Positions 33,139-40,841 of a stretch of 64,000 bases of DNA are shown one piece after another. This stretch comes from Flavisolibacter tropicus. GTDB taxonomy: Bacteria > Bacteroidota > Bacteroidia > Chitinophagales > Chitinophagaceae. Made by a program: the position numbers and the translations under genes. The stretch covers positions 5,721,501-5,785,500 of the forward strand of contig NZ_CP011390.1 in assembly GCF_001644645.1 (NCBI RefSeq), written 5' to 3'. The notes under the pieces were generated by a model. It ran no database searches, was not told where the DNA came from, and saw nothing but the letters and a program-made list of their open reading frames with translations. Numbering within the stretch: position 1 is the stretch's first letter; every line of letters starts with the position of its first letter.

Positions 33139-34083
33139 TTAGTCGGCTGCTACTTCGGTTTTCAACTTGTCCATGATACCAGTCTGGATCATTTTTTCTG
33201 CCAGTAAAATCATGTTTTTGAAAGCTAACGCTTTTGATATACCATGACCAATAATAACGGGCTTGGCTACTCCCAATACGGGCGTGCCACCGTAGTTCTC
33301 AAAGTTGAATCGATCGAAGTATTCGTGCTGAATATTTTTCTGCTGGGTAATGCTGTGAAATGACTCGGCCATCTTTAAAATGATGTTACCGGTAAAGCCA
33401 TCGCAAACCATTATATCAGCTTTATCCAGAAATACATCACGACCTTCTACATTACCAACGAAGTGAATGTGTTTATTTTCCTTTAGTAGGGGATAAGTAG
33501 CCTGGGCTAACAGATTGCCTTTGCCTTCTTCTTCGCCAATGTTAAGTAGTGCTACTCTTGGCTGTTCTATACCCAATATCTGCTGGGCATATACGGTGCC
33601 CATAGTAGCAAATTGGTTTAAGTGCTCAGGCTTACAATCAGAATTAAGGCCTACATCCAGCAACAAACCGGTTTTGCCATTTTCTTTTGGAATAATGGTA
33701 GAAATGGTAGGACGAAGTACACCTTCCACTGGCTTCAGGCTGTATAAAGAACCTACCAGCATAGCTCCAGTGTTTCCTGCGCTAATAAAGGCATCGATCT
33801 TGCCCGTGGCCAGCAAATGGAATCCTACAGCTATAGATGACTCACGCTTTTCTTTTAACGCCTTTGTCGGGTGTTCATGCATATCTATGACCTGGGGTGC
33901 ATGAATTAGCGTAAAATTGTCTGCAGGCAAATTATACTCGCTAAGTAGCGGGTTGATCTTTTCTGTATTGCCGATTAAAAACAGGTGAGCAGGCGTTGAG
34001 GCAGATGAAAAATAATCATGGATGCCTATTACCGCTTCAAGAGGAGCCAAGTCGCCCCCCATCATGTCTAAGCCTATATTCAT
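33139..34083 (-). CDS. plsX: Phosphate acyltransferase PlsX
   Basis: A 314-residue soluble enzyme that makes acyl-phosphate from acyl-ACP for phosphatidic acid synthesis. Signature features are IGLDMMGGDLAPLEAV at the N-terminus, ISAGNTGAML in the middle, and MVCDGFTGNIILKMAE later. The ATG at 34083 gives the natural N-terminus; an in-frame start at 34125 adds 14 residues that match nothing in the family. It follows rpmF in the conserved yceD-rpmF-plsX order. Confidence 0.96.
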   Translation of the reverse strand: MNIGLDMMGGDLAPLEAVIGIHDYFSSASTPAHLFLIGNTEKINPLLSEYNLPADNFTLIHAPQVIDMHEHPTKALKEKRESSIAVGFHLLATGKIDAFISAGNTGAMLVGSLYSLKPVEGVLRPTISTIIPKENGKTGLLLDVGLNSDCKPEHLNQFATMGTVYAQQILGIEQPRVALLNIGEEEGKGNLLAQATYPLLKENKHIHFVGNVEGRDVFLDKADIMVCDGFTGNIILKMAESFHSITQQKNIQHEYFDRFNFENYGGTPVLGVAKPVIIGHGISKALAFKNMILLAEKMIQTGIMDKLKTEVAAD

Positions 34084-34169
34084 AATCCTTCCCAAAAATA
34101 AAATTCCAAGACTCAAGGATAACACTGGTTAACCCCGAATGTTGGAATTCAGAATGTTTTAAGATCCGG

Positions 34170-34364
34170 TTATTTCTTAATAGGTGTATTCTCAGCTACC
34201 ACCTGGCCTTTGTAGTACAATTTGCCTTCGCTTACGTGAGCGCGGTGACGAACGTGGATCTCACCAGTCGTTTTATCTGTAGAAAGCGTAGCAGCTACTG
34301 CCTTATAGTGGGTTCTGCGCTTTGCGCTTCTTTGCTGTGAATGTCTACGTTTGGGATTTGGCAT
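34170..34364 (-). CDS. rpmF: 50S ribosomal protein L32
   Basis: A 64-residue basic protein with the L32 opening MPNPKRRHSQQRSAKRRTHY. It lacks the zinc-binding cysteines of the C+ form. It sits between the DUF177 gene and plsX, as in many bacteria. Confidence 0.96.
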   Translation of the reverse strand: MPNPKRRHSQQRSAKRRTHYKAVAATLSTDKTTGEIHVRHRAHVSEGKLYYKGQVVAENTPIKK

Positions 34365-34471
34365 AACTCAATAATTAAAAATGCTTTCAAATAGTTTTAT
34401 TGGTTCAGCTTTTGTTTCTCTCGCCACTTTCCTGGCTCAACTCCTTGTACTGCAACAAGGGATATTGTACA

Positions 34472-34534
34472 TCGTGAAACGTGAAATGTCAAACGTGAAA
34501 TTACACACATTAACTATTCACCATTCACATTATT
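34472..34534. repeat. Period-7 repeat tract between yceD and rpmF
   Basis: Nine consecutive heptads in register, including ACGTGAA twice and CTATTCA, CCATTCA. The tract runs into the yceD stop codon. It occupies part of an otherwise gene-free 165-base spacer. Confidence 0.75.
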
Positions 34535-35081
34535 GTTCGCTATCAAGACCTTTAAACTTCTCCAAACCTTTCCATAATGGATTGCTTGGTACATCGTCTC
34601 CTGGTTTCATTTTGTTCAACAATTCACGGGCGGCCGGATTACAATAGGGGCCATCCATGTTTTCGTAAGAACAGGTCTTTTGCATCGGGATGCTCAGATT
34701 TACAAATTCATAAATCCAGTTCTTAACATCCAAATGGCTTTCTCCACGTGAGATATAGTAGACATCCGGGTCTTCTTCCTGATCATTCATCAGGTCCGGA
34801 TCTTCTACCATTTTTACTGTTATGGCAAATTCGTCAAACAGCTCAAACGGGAGCTCGTTATTGCACCGGTCGCAGGTTACTTCCGCTTTTCCACCAACCT
34901 CAAACCTCAGTAACATAAAACTATTATTCTTTTCTAACAACAGCTTTATATGAGCCTTAGTATGGCGAAAATCCTGCTCCTGGTATTCTTCAAAGAACCT
35001 ATCGTCTATCTCGTAATTGAACTCATGAACTCCGGGTTTTAGTCCTACAAACGCAATTTCATATTCCCGGCGATTGCTCAT
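34530..35081 (-). CDS. DUF177 protein (YceD-like)
   Basis: A 183-residue protein of the DUF177 family, linked to 23S rRNA processing or accumulation and nearly always beside rpmF. The conserved CxxC pair is seen in VTCDRCNNELPFELF, and two more cysteines near the C-terminus (KTCSYENMDGPYC) probably complete a metal site. It starts at 35081, divergent from the DUF3810 gene. First gene of the yceD-rpmF-plsX group. Confidence 0.9.
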   Translation of the reverse strand: MSNRREYEIAFVGLKPGVHEFNYEIDDRFFEEYQEQDFRHTKAHIKLLLEKNNSFMLLRFEVGGKAEVTCDRCNNELPFELFDEFAITVKMVEDPDLMNDQEEDPDVYYISRGESHLDVKNWIYEFVNLSIPMQKTCSYENMDGPYCNPAARELLNKMKPGDDVPSNPLWKGLEKFKGLDSEQ

Positions 35082-35170
35082 GTTCCCTTTTTTAGAGTTT
35101 GCAAAGGTAATGTAAATAGCCTAAAATCGCATCTTTGAAAAGAATATTTTAACGAAATCAGCCTCCAAAT

Positions 35171-36265
35171 ATGCTAATAAAACACGTAATGAAGGATAAA
35201 TCGCTGCTTTTTCTTTTGCTGGCGGCCTTGGTAATCCGTCTTTTTTCATGGAATGAGGCTTGGGTAGAGCGGTATTATACCTATGGCGTTTATCCATTCA
35301 TTTCTCTTGTTTTACGCACATTGTTGGGTTGGATTCCCTTTAGTATTGGTGATATCCTCTATTTTTTTGCCGGCTTATTTCTATTTATAAGCTTTATAAA
35401 ATTGGTCCGGCGTATACGGGCGCATATGGCTGATAAGTTTTTCTGGGTTGTTTTTACACAGAAAACTTTAAAAGGATTGCTTTGGATTTACCTATTATTT
35501 AATGTCTTGTGGGGATTGAATTACGACCGCCAGGGGATAGGCCATCAGCTGAATTTAGAAGTTTCCCACTACGCAACTGAAGATATTCGGCAATTGGTTA
35601 CCGTATTGCATAAACGTCTCAATACTGCAGCGGCGCAACTAACCCAAAGTCAGCGTCAGGCTTTAGATAACAATACTACTATTCACCAGCTGGGAATACA
35701 GACTTACCAGGAGGCCCGTTCGAAGTATCCCTTTTTGAATTATAAACAGCCAGCCATCAAAACATCTTTTTATACCTATGTAGGTCAGTACTTTGGCTTT
35801 ACTGGTTATTATAATCCCTTTAGCGGTGAAGCCCAATTAAAAGCCACCGTTCCACGCTTCCTCCAGCCATTTATTATTAATCATGAGATTGCCCACCAGC
35901 TAGGGTATGCTAAGGAAAACGAAGCTAACCTGGTTGCCTACCTTACAGGCAGTCACGCTTCTCAGCCAGCAGTGCGTTATTCCACCTATTTTGAAACCTA
36001 CCTATATGCCATACGCGATCTAGGTAGGAGAGATAGCACCATGGCCAAATCATTGCATACTACTTTACATCCACAGGTGCAAAAAGACCTAGTAGAACTA
36101 ATGGAGTATTTATTGAAAAGTGAAAATGCGGTTGAACCTTATATCTCTAAGTTTTACGACCAGTTTCTAAAGCTAAATCGTCAACCAAAAGGAACACGTA
36201 CCTATAATGAGGTTGTGGCCTGGTTGATAGCCTATCAGAAGAAATATGGTCTGGAGGCGATCTAA
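35171..36265 (+). CDS. DUF3810 membrane protein with HExxH motif
   Basis: A 364-residue protein (358 if the ATG at 35189 is used). The N-terminal third has about three transmembrane segments (FLLLAALVIRLFSW, LVLRTLLGWIPFSIGDILYFFAGLFLFI, LLWIYLLFNVLW). It is followed by a large domain containing FIINHEIAHQLGYAKENEANL near residue 240, a zinc-metallopeptidase-type HExxH with a downstream Glu. This is the DUF3810 family, common in Bacteroidota; the substrate is unknown. Monocistronic, followed by a hairpin made of heptad repeats. Confidence 0.85.
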   Translation: MLIKHVMKDKSLLFLLLAALVIRLFSWNEAWVERYYTYGVYPFISLVLRTLLGWIPFSIGDILYFFAGLFLFISFIKLVRRIRAHMADKFFWVVFTQKTLKGLLWIYLLFNVLWGLNYDRQGIGHQLNLEVSHYATEDIRQLVTVLHKRLNTAAAQLTQSQRQALDNNTTIHQLGIQTYQEARSKYPFLNYKQPAIKTSFYTYVGQYFGFTGYYNPFSGEAQLKATVPRFLQPFIINHEIAHQLGYAKENEANLVAYLTGSHASQPAVRYSTYFETYLYAIRDLGRRDSTMAKSLHTTLHPQVQKDLVELMEYLLKSENAVEPYISKFYDQFLKLNRQPKGTRTYNEVVAWLIAYQKKYGLEAI

Positions 36266-36267
36266 AA

Positions 36268-36350
36268 GTTTAATGTTTAAGGTCAAGAGAATGATGAAAC
36301 CTAGATTGTAGTAAACAACTTTAATCCTTAGACTTTAAACATTAAACGTA
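36268..36350. repeat. Inverted pair of period-7 repeats
   Basis: GTTTAATGTTTAA at 36268-36280 pairs exactly with 36335-36347 (13 bp). Both arms show 7-base periodicity. It lies between the DUF3810 gene and tspO and may double as a weak terminator. Confidence 0.6.
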
Positions 36351-36369
36351 TTATAATTGTTTCAGTGAA

Positions 36370-36843
36370 ATGAAATCTTGGCTAAAACTTCTTATTGCAC
36401 TAATCATCCCTCAACTGGTTGCCGCTAGTGGTGCCTATTTTACCGTTACCGGAAACGGTAGTTGGTACCAAGCGCTGGAAAAGCCTTCCTGGAATCCGCC
36501 CAACGGAGTGTTTGGCCCGGTGTGGACAACCTTGTATGTATTAATGGGTATAGCGCTTTACCTGGTATGGAAATCAAATGCACCTGACAAACATAAGCGC
36601 TGGGCTATTAGTTTTTGGGGAATTCAGCTTTTCTTGAACCTTTTATGGTCATACTTGTTTTTTGGACAAGAGCAGATCTTGGGTGCCCTGCTGGAAATGA
36701 TAATTCTCTGGCTGTTTATATTGTTTACCATCTTCGCTTTTGCCCGTATTAATAAGCTGGCTGCCTGGCTTTTAGTACCCTATATCAGTTGGGTAAGTTT
36801 CGCTGCCATTCTTAATTATACTATATGGGATTTGAACCGGTAG
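36370..36843 (+). CDS. tspO: TspO/MBR family tryptophan-rich sensory protein
   Basis: A 157-residue, five-helix inner-membrane protein that binds tetrapyrroles. Diagnostic features are GNGSWYQALEKPSWNPPNGVFGPVWTTLY and FFLNLLWSYLFF-like tryptophan-rich helices (FLNLLWSYLFFGQ here). Full length for the family. It ends 14 bases from a convergent gene. Confidence 0.95.
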   Translation: MKSWLKLLIALIIPQLVAASGAYFTVTGNGSWYQALEKPSWNPPNGVFGPVWTTLYVLMGIALYLVWKSNAPDKHKRWAISFWGIQLFLNLLWSYLFFGQEQILGALLEMIILWLFILFTIFAFARINKLAAWLLVPYISWVSFAAILNYTIWDLNR

Positions 36844-36857
36844 ATAAGCAGGGAAGA

Positions 36858-37361
36858 CTAGAGTTCTATATGGTGCAGTTTACCTAAACGTTTTAAAGCC
36901 TCTGCCGCTTTGTTGGGCTGGCGGGTACCTATCAAAAGCTTGGTGCCATCTTTAAAAATCAATTGAATACCAATGCTTCCCGAAATATTATAAGCCCATC
37001 CATGTCCAAATAATCCCATCCTGATTCCCCAGCCACCATATTCCCTAAGTGGATTATACTCTCTAACATAAGCTTGGTGAATAACTTCCCAGGGATAGAA
37101 TTTATGTTTCATATGAAACGGTGAAAAGCGTACATAGATCCCATCGGTTTTGATCTTGGTTTCCATCCGTATAGAGAAGATGAACACACTTAAAAGGGCC
37201 AGGAGGGTTAAGGCAATAACTATATTACCCAAACTTTCCTCTTTGGTAATGTATTCAACGCCACAAAGAATAACGGCAATAATGATGGTGACCGGCAAAA
37301 AATAGCGCAGCCAGCCTTGGCTAAAGCCTTGTTGCTCAATGAAAACGGTTTCTGGTTCCAT
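36858..37361 (-). CDS. Membrane protein with PH-like domain
   Basis: A 167-residue protein: two transmembrane helices (LPVTIIIAVILCGVEYI and IVIALTLLALLSVFIFSI) then a beta-rich cytoplasmic domain. The latter contains GIYVRFSPFHMKHKFYPWEVI and IQLIFKDGTKLLIGTRQP, the look of a bacterial PH domain. Function unknown. It starts near the beginning of a long intergenic region full of repeats. Confidence 0.65.
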   Translation of the reverse strand: MEPETVFIEQQGFSQGWLRYFLPVTIIIAVILCGVEYITKEESLGNIVIALTLLALLSVFIFSIRMETKIKTDGIYVRFSPFHMKHKFYPWEVIHQAYVREYNPLREYGGWGIRMGLFGHGWAYNISGSIGIQLIFKDGTKLLIGTRQPNKAAEALKRLGKLHHIEL

Positions 37362-37432
37362 AGGACATAGTGTTTGTATGTTTCTTCTTATAAAGGTAGA
37401 TTTTTGAGGGGATTAAGAAGAAAAGAATCATT

Positions 37433-37524
37433 AACAAGGAACAAGGAAGGAAGAATAATGAAGGAATGTTCAATGCGCAATATTCAATGTTCAAGGCACA
37501 AAGTCCAAGGTGCAAGGAGGAATG
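37433..37524. repeat. Long period-7 repeat tract
   Basis: About thirteen 7-base units in register (one is 8 bases), including AACAAGG twice and TTCAATG twice. It closely resembles the tract at 49331-49401. Confidence 0.8.
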
Positions 37525-37713
37525 TTGGAACGGGGATTGAGGGAGATGAAGGGAGGCGGCGTAAAGGTGGGCTGTATTTTGTATCTTTATAGCCTTCGCT
37601 TTCAGAGCATTTTCAGCTCTTCGTATTACACATTTATATACAATTTCTTCAGGGTTTACAGCTGTCACCAGCTAGCATGATACGGCTTAAGGTACGGGTG
37701 CGGAAGGGCTGTG

Positions 37714-37768
37714 ATACGGAGTAAGGGAGGCTTCCATACGGAGTAACCTAGTGTTGGATACGGAGTAA
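37714..37768. repeat. ATACGGAGTAA, three copies at exact 22-bp spacing
   Basis: Identical 11-mers at 37714, 37736 and 37758, separated by unrelated 11-base spacers. A related ATACGGCTTAA lies at 37680-37690. Spacing of two helical turns suggests a protein-binding array. Confidence 0.75.
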
Positions 37769-37889
37769 CCATGAAGAGCCAGAGGAATAGTAGAGGAGGA
37801 ACGTAGGAGTGATAGGCAAGGTAGAAAGGCTATATAAGGGATTGGAGATTTAGGGATTAAGAGAATGAAGAAAGTTCGTTTCCTCCATA

Positions 37890-37921
37890 AAAAATGCACT
37901 CGTTGGAAAGAGTGCATTTTT
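37890..37921 (-). terminator. Terminator downstream of dcd
   Basis: A 12-bp stem AAAAATGCACTC/GAGTGCATTTTT with an 8-base loop. On the minus strand it follows the dcd stop by about 105 bases. No plus-strand gene ends nearby. Confidence 0.75.
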
Positions 37922-37963
37922 CTAATAAAAGGATTTGATCTGTTGGTTTTGTGTGTTGGCTTC

Positions 37964-37991
37964 TTTCACGTTTCATTTTTCACGTTTCACG
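37964..37991. repeat. Period-7 repeat tract
   Basis: Four heptads, TTTCACG three times and TTTCATT once. The same unit recurs at 45162, 49458 and, inverted, at 34472. Confidence 0.75.
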
Positions 37992-38025
37992 AGCCGAGCC
38001 TCTTTAGGCTGGGGTGCATAGGGAA

Positions 38026-38562
38026 TTAAAACTTATTCTTCCACATCATACTCTCAATCGGGCGGTTAGGCTGTCCGCTGTACTTGGCATTGGCTTTCTG
38101 GTTGTATTTAACCTCGATCTCGCCATCGACAGGGAAATAGATCAGCTGGCCTACAGGCATCCCGGCATAAACACGTACTGGTTGCTTAACAGAGATCTCC
38201 AGTGTCCAGTTGCCGCAAAAACCTACGTCGCCCTTACCGGCCGTAGCGTGGATATCGATACCCAGACGACCAGTAGAAGACTTGCCTTCTAAAAAAGGTA
38301 CATGAGAGTGTGTTTCAGTATACTCAGCTGTAACACCCAGGTAAAAAACATGGGGCTGCAGGATAAAACCTTCTTCCGGAATTTCGAAATACTCAATCTG
38401 GTTGTGCTTTTTAGCGTCCAGCACCTCGTCTTTATACTTGGCCAGCACCTTTCCCAAATGCACATCATAACTGTTACTGCCCAAGCACTCGCGGTGGTAT
38501 GGCTCAACTTTTATGGTGCCTTTTTCCATCTCTTCAAGGATACGCGTATCGGAAAGGATCAT
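38026..38562 (-). CDS. dcd: dCTP deaminase
   Basis: A 178-residue trimeric enzyme converting dCTP to dUTP. Conserved features: the N-terminal LSDTRILEEMEKGTI, SNSYDVHLG, EGKSSTGRLGIDIH, and the TLEISV strand with the catalytic glutamate. Full length; a mono-functional versus bifunctional (dUTPase) form cannot be decided by eye. It is divergent from the phosphopantetheinyl transferase gene. Confidence 0.95.
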   Translation of the reverse strand: MILSDTRILEEMEKGTIKVEPYHRECLGSNSYDVHLGKVLAKYKDEVLDAKKHNQIEYFEIPEEGFILQPHVFYLGVTAEYTETHSHVPFLEGKSSTGRLGIDIHATAGKGDVGFCGNWTLEISVKQPVRVYAGMPVGQLIYFPVDGEIEVKYNQKANAKYSGQPNRPIESMMWKNKF

Positions 38563-38629
38563 GAGTATTTTGATTTTTAGCGATTAAGCATTCATCTTTG
38601 GAGGCGCCAAAATAATTCTTTTTTTACCA

Positions 38630-39358
38630 ATGGCTCTGTTTTTTCAACAGGATATCGATGAAACTACCCGGCTGGCACTGTGGAAAATAGAGGAGGACGA
38701 AGCCTTCTTTACTCAGCATGTGCCTCTGCAACGCACCATTACGCATCCTCATAAGCGGCTGCAGCACCTGGCAGGGCGCTACCTGTTGAAATACCTGTTT
38801 CCGGATTTTCCCATTGCCTTGATTCAAATTGCCGATACCCGCAAACCTTACCTGAAGGACGAGGCCTACCACTTTTCCATTTCCCATTGCGGTGATTATG
38901 CCGGCGTGATTGTTAGTAAGAACCGAAAGGTGGGAATGGATATAGAATTGTTTACACCCAAGATTGAAAAAATCGCACACAAGTTTGTGGCAGATGCTGA
39001 ATGGGAAATAATCAGGAATCGGGAATCAGGAATCGGAAATGTGCGGACGGGTTTGCAGGGAGAAGAGGAATTGGAAAAAGGAGAATTGAAGGGAACGGAT
39101 GAACAAGCAATTCCAAATTCCTCACCTCATAGCTCCTTACAACTGTTAACCCTCATTTGGAGTTGTAAAGAGGCCCTCTTCAAGTGGTACGGACTAGGGG
39201 AGGTTGGTTTTATCCGGCATATGGAGTTAAGGCAGGTGGAGACTATTGGTGAGCAGCAATATGAACTGGGCTTTCTATTTAAAAAAGAAAAAGACCTATT
39301 GCTAGGTCTTCGTTCTTGCTTTTTTAATGAGTTGGTATTGAGTTATGTGGCTACTTAA
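38630..39358 (+). CDS. 4'-phosphopantetheinyl transferase (Sfp-like) with repeat-derived insert
   Basis: A 242-residue enzyme that transfers the CoA phosphopantetheine arm to carrier proteins. VGMDIELF near residue 104 and SCKEALFKWYGLGEV near 181 supply the Mg-binding Asp/Glu and the KEAxxK motif. Between them, where relatives have a short loop, about 45 residues (from ~127) are low-complexity. They derive from an in-frame period-7 tract beginning at 39010. The flanking domain halves are intact, so the enzyme may still be active. It ends in an 8-base overlap with the convergent DUF2130 gene. Confidence 0.85.
   Translation: MALFFQQDIDETTRLALWKIEEDEAFFTQHVPLQRTITHPHKRLQHLAGRYLLKYLFPDFPIALIQIADTRKPYLKDEAYHFSISHCGDYAGVIVSKNRKVGMDIELFTPKIEKIAHKFVADAEWEIIRNRESGIGNVRTGLQGEEELEKGELKGTDEQAIPNSSPHSSLQLLTLIWSCKEALFKWYGLGEVGFIRHMELRQVETIGEQQYELGFLFKKEKDLLLGLRSCFFNELVLSYVAT
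39010..39044. repeat. Period-7 repeat inside a coding sequence
   Basis: AATCAGG and AATCGGG alternate for four units, then a diverged fifth. The translated product is a low-complexity insert in the phosphopantetheinyl transferase. Further purine-rich degenerate sequence continues to about 39140. Confidence 0.8.
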
Positions 39359-40676
39359 CGAGTAAGCGTTGGTCTTCTTCCTCTTCCATACCATCATCTT
39401 CCAGCAAAGGAATATTGCCAACAGATGCACCAGCAATACCTTTTATAGACCCATACAAACCGGAAGTGCTCATTAATACTTTATGTAATTGCTTTTCTCT
39501 TTCCTTCCAAAGCTTTTCCATTTGTATTCTTTCTTTATCAATGGAGGTTTTCATAGACAAGAAGCCTTCTACAATGGTTTCCATTTGCTGACGGAACTCG
39601 TTACCAGTCAGGTAATCGTACAGCAACTGCATTTTCTCTCCTTTGTTTTCTTCACCTTTTTTGGTTTCTGCAACACGCATAATGGTGTGTCGCATGGCGG
39701 TTGTAAGTGGCAGTACTTCACTGAAAGAACAAACCCATACTCCATCCAGCTCACCAAAACACTTAAAGTCTTTAGGATAGGTTTGGGTAACTAAGATTGC
39801 TACATCAGCGCCTTTGCTGCGCATATCGGCTTTTAGCTTGTCAATCCAACCATTATTGAAGGTCTTGGTACGCTTGCTTTCAAAAATGATCTTTCCACAG
39901 TCGTTGCCTAAATGATTCCGTACGGTTTGAATACAGTCGGCCCCTTCTACGCCTTTTCCTACTTCTCCAATAATGTCAAACGGGAAATGATCTTTCAGTA
40001 ATTCTTCTAAAAGTAACTCCTGCACTTCGCCCTGGCGCTGCATAGAGCCTTGTTCTGCCCGGCGCTTCATTTCCTCTATCAGCTTTTTTTGTTCTTCCAG
40101 CTGCATCTGCAGGTCCTTCATTTTAAATAGGTGTTCCTCTTCTTTCATTGCCAGGCGCTGCTCTTCATCTTTGCGCACCTGCTCCAGTAAGGTCTGTCTT
40201 CCTTCTAACAGTTTTTTCTGAAGCTGCAGTTCTAATTCCTGTTCTTTATTTTTTAGTTCCTGCTCCTTTTTCAAAAACTCCAGCTCTTTCTTCTGTGCTG
40301 TTCTAAGCTTCTCTTCTTTTTCTTCATCCGATTGTTTGAGTATGCGCAATTGGTTCTCGAAATCCTGAGATATGGATTTACGAAGTTGCTGTTGTAAGTC
40401 CACTTCCAGCTTTTGCTTATCGGCAAGGGCCTGGGCTTCCAGCTTTTGTTTTTCTTTTTCTAGCTGTTGGCGAAAAAGCTCATTCTGGTTCTTGCGCTTT
40501 TTCTCAAACTCTTCTTCCTGTTCGGTAAGTTTTTTCCTTTCCGCCTCTATTTGTGATAGTGATTGCTGTAATCGCTTCTCGTATTCGAGTTTCAGTTTTT
40601 GTTCTACGTCGGCAGATAATACATCCTGCACATCAAATGAGGTAGCACAGGCCGGGCATTTTATATGGGTAGGCAT
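39351..40676 (-). CDS. DUF2130 coiled-coil protein
   Basis: A 441-residue protein. A short N-terminal CPAC motif opens it, then a long charged coiled coil (about residues 25-215, rich in E/K/Q), then the DUF2130 domain. In the latter, ADCIQTVRNHLG and GKIIFESKRTKTFNNGWIDKLK recall a PD-(D/E)XK-like core. Family function unknown. It ends with an acidic tail. Monocistronic, convergent with the phosphopantetheinyl transferase gene. Confidence 0.85.
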   Translation of the reverse strand: MPTHIKCPACATSFDVQDVLSADVEQKLKLEYEKRLQQSLSQIEAERKKLTEQEEEFEKKRKNQNELFRQQLEKEKQKLEAQALADKQKLEVDLQQQLRKSISQDFENQLRILKQSDEEKEEKLRTAQKKELEFLKKEQELKNKEQELELQLQKKLLEGRQTLLEQVRKDEEQRLAMKEEEHLFKMKDLQMQLEEQKKLIEEMKRRAEQGSMQRQGEVQELLLEELLKDHFPFDIIGEVGKGVEGADCIQTVRNHLGNDCGKIIFESKRTKTFNNGWIDKLKADMRSKGADVAILVTQTYPKDFKCFGELDGVWVCSFSEVLPLTTAMRHTIMRVAETKKGEENKGEKMQLLYDYLTGNEFRQQMETIVEGFLSMKTSIDKERIQMEKLWKEREKQLHKVLMSTSGLYGSIKGIAGASVGNIPLLEDDGMEEEEDQRLLVK

Positions 40677-40768
40677 TCACTCAATTTTTTACAAATTAAG
40701 GAAGACTTCCTAAAATATTTAGCAGATGTGGAAAAGTTAGTATTGGAAGGCAATTGGGTGAATACCAT

Positions 40769-40835
40769 AAGCTACAAGCTACACGCTGCAAGCTGCACGC
40801 ATTGAAATCGCTTGTAGCGTGCAGCTTATAGCTTA
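40769..40835. repeat. Period-7 repeat with inverted partner
   Basis: Heptads AAGCTAC (twice), ACGCTGC and AAGCTGC at 40769-40800. They are followed by a complementary stretch at 40810-40835, giving a long imperfect hairpin between the DUF2130 gene and the end of the treY-malQ gene. Confidence 0.75.
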
Positions 40836-40841
40836 CAGCCA

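Larger units (their letters stand above)
37362..38025. other. Gene-free region of about 660 bp rich in repeats
   Basis: No credible gene: short frames here have repeat-derived, low-complexity translations. It contains a long period-7 tract (37433-37524), three 22-bp-spaced copies of an 11-mer (37714-37768), a terminator (37890-37921) and another period-7 tract (37964-37991). Each is listed separately. Confidence 0.7.

Noticed and set aside
37336..37668. A 110-codon open frame on the minus strand
   Set aside because: It is made largely of the period-7 repeat tract and overlaps the start of the PH-like gene; low-complexity translation.
37714..37768. A CRISPR array
   Set aside because: Repeat and spacer are both only 11 bases, there are three copies, and no cas genes are in the window.
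39351..40676. DUF2130 gene as a restriction or defence gene
   Set aside because: The ExK-like motif is suggestive, but the gene stands alone among housekeeping genes with no mobile or defence context.
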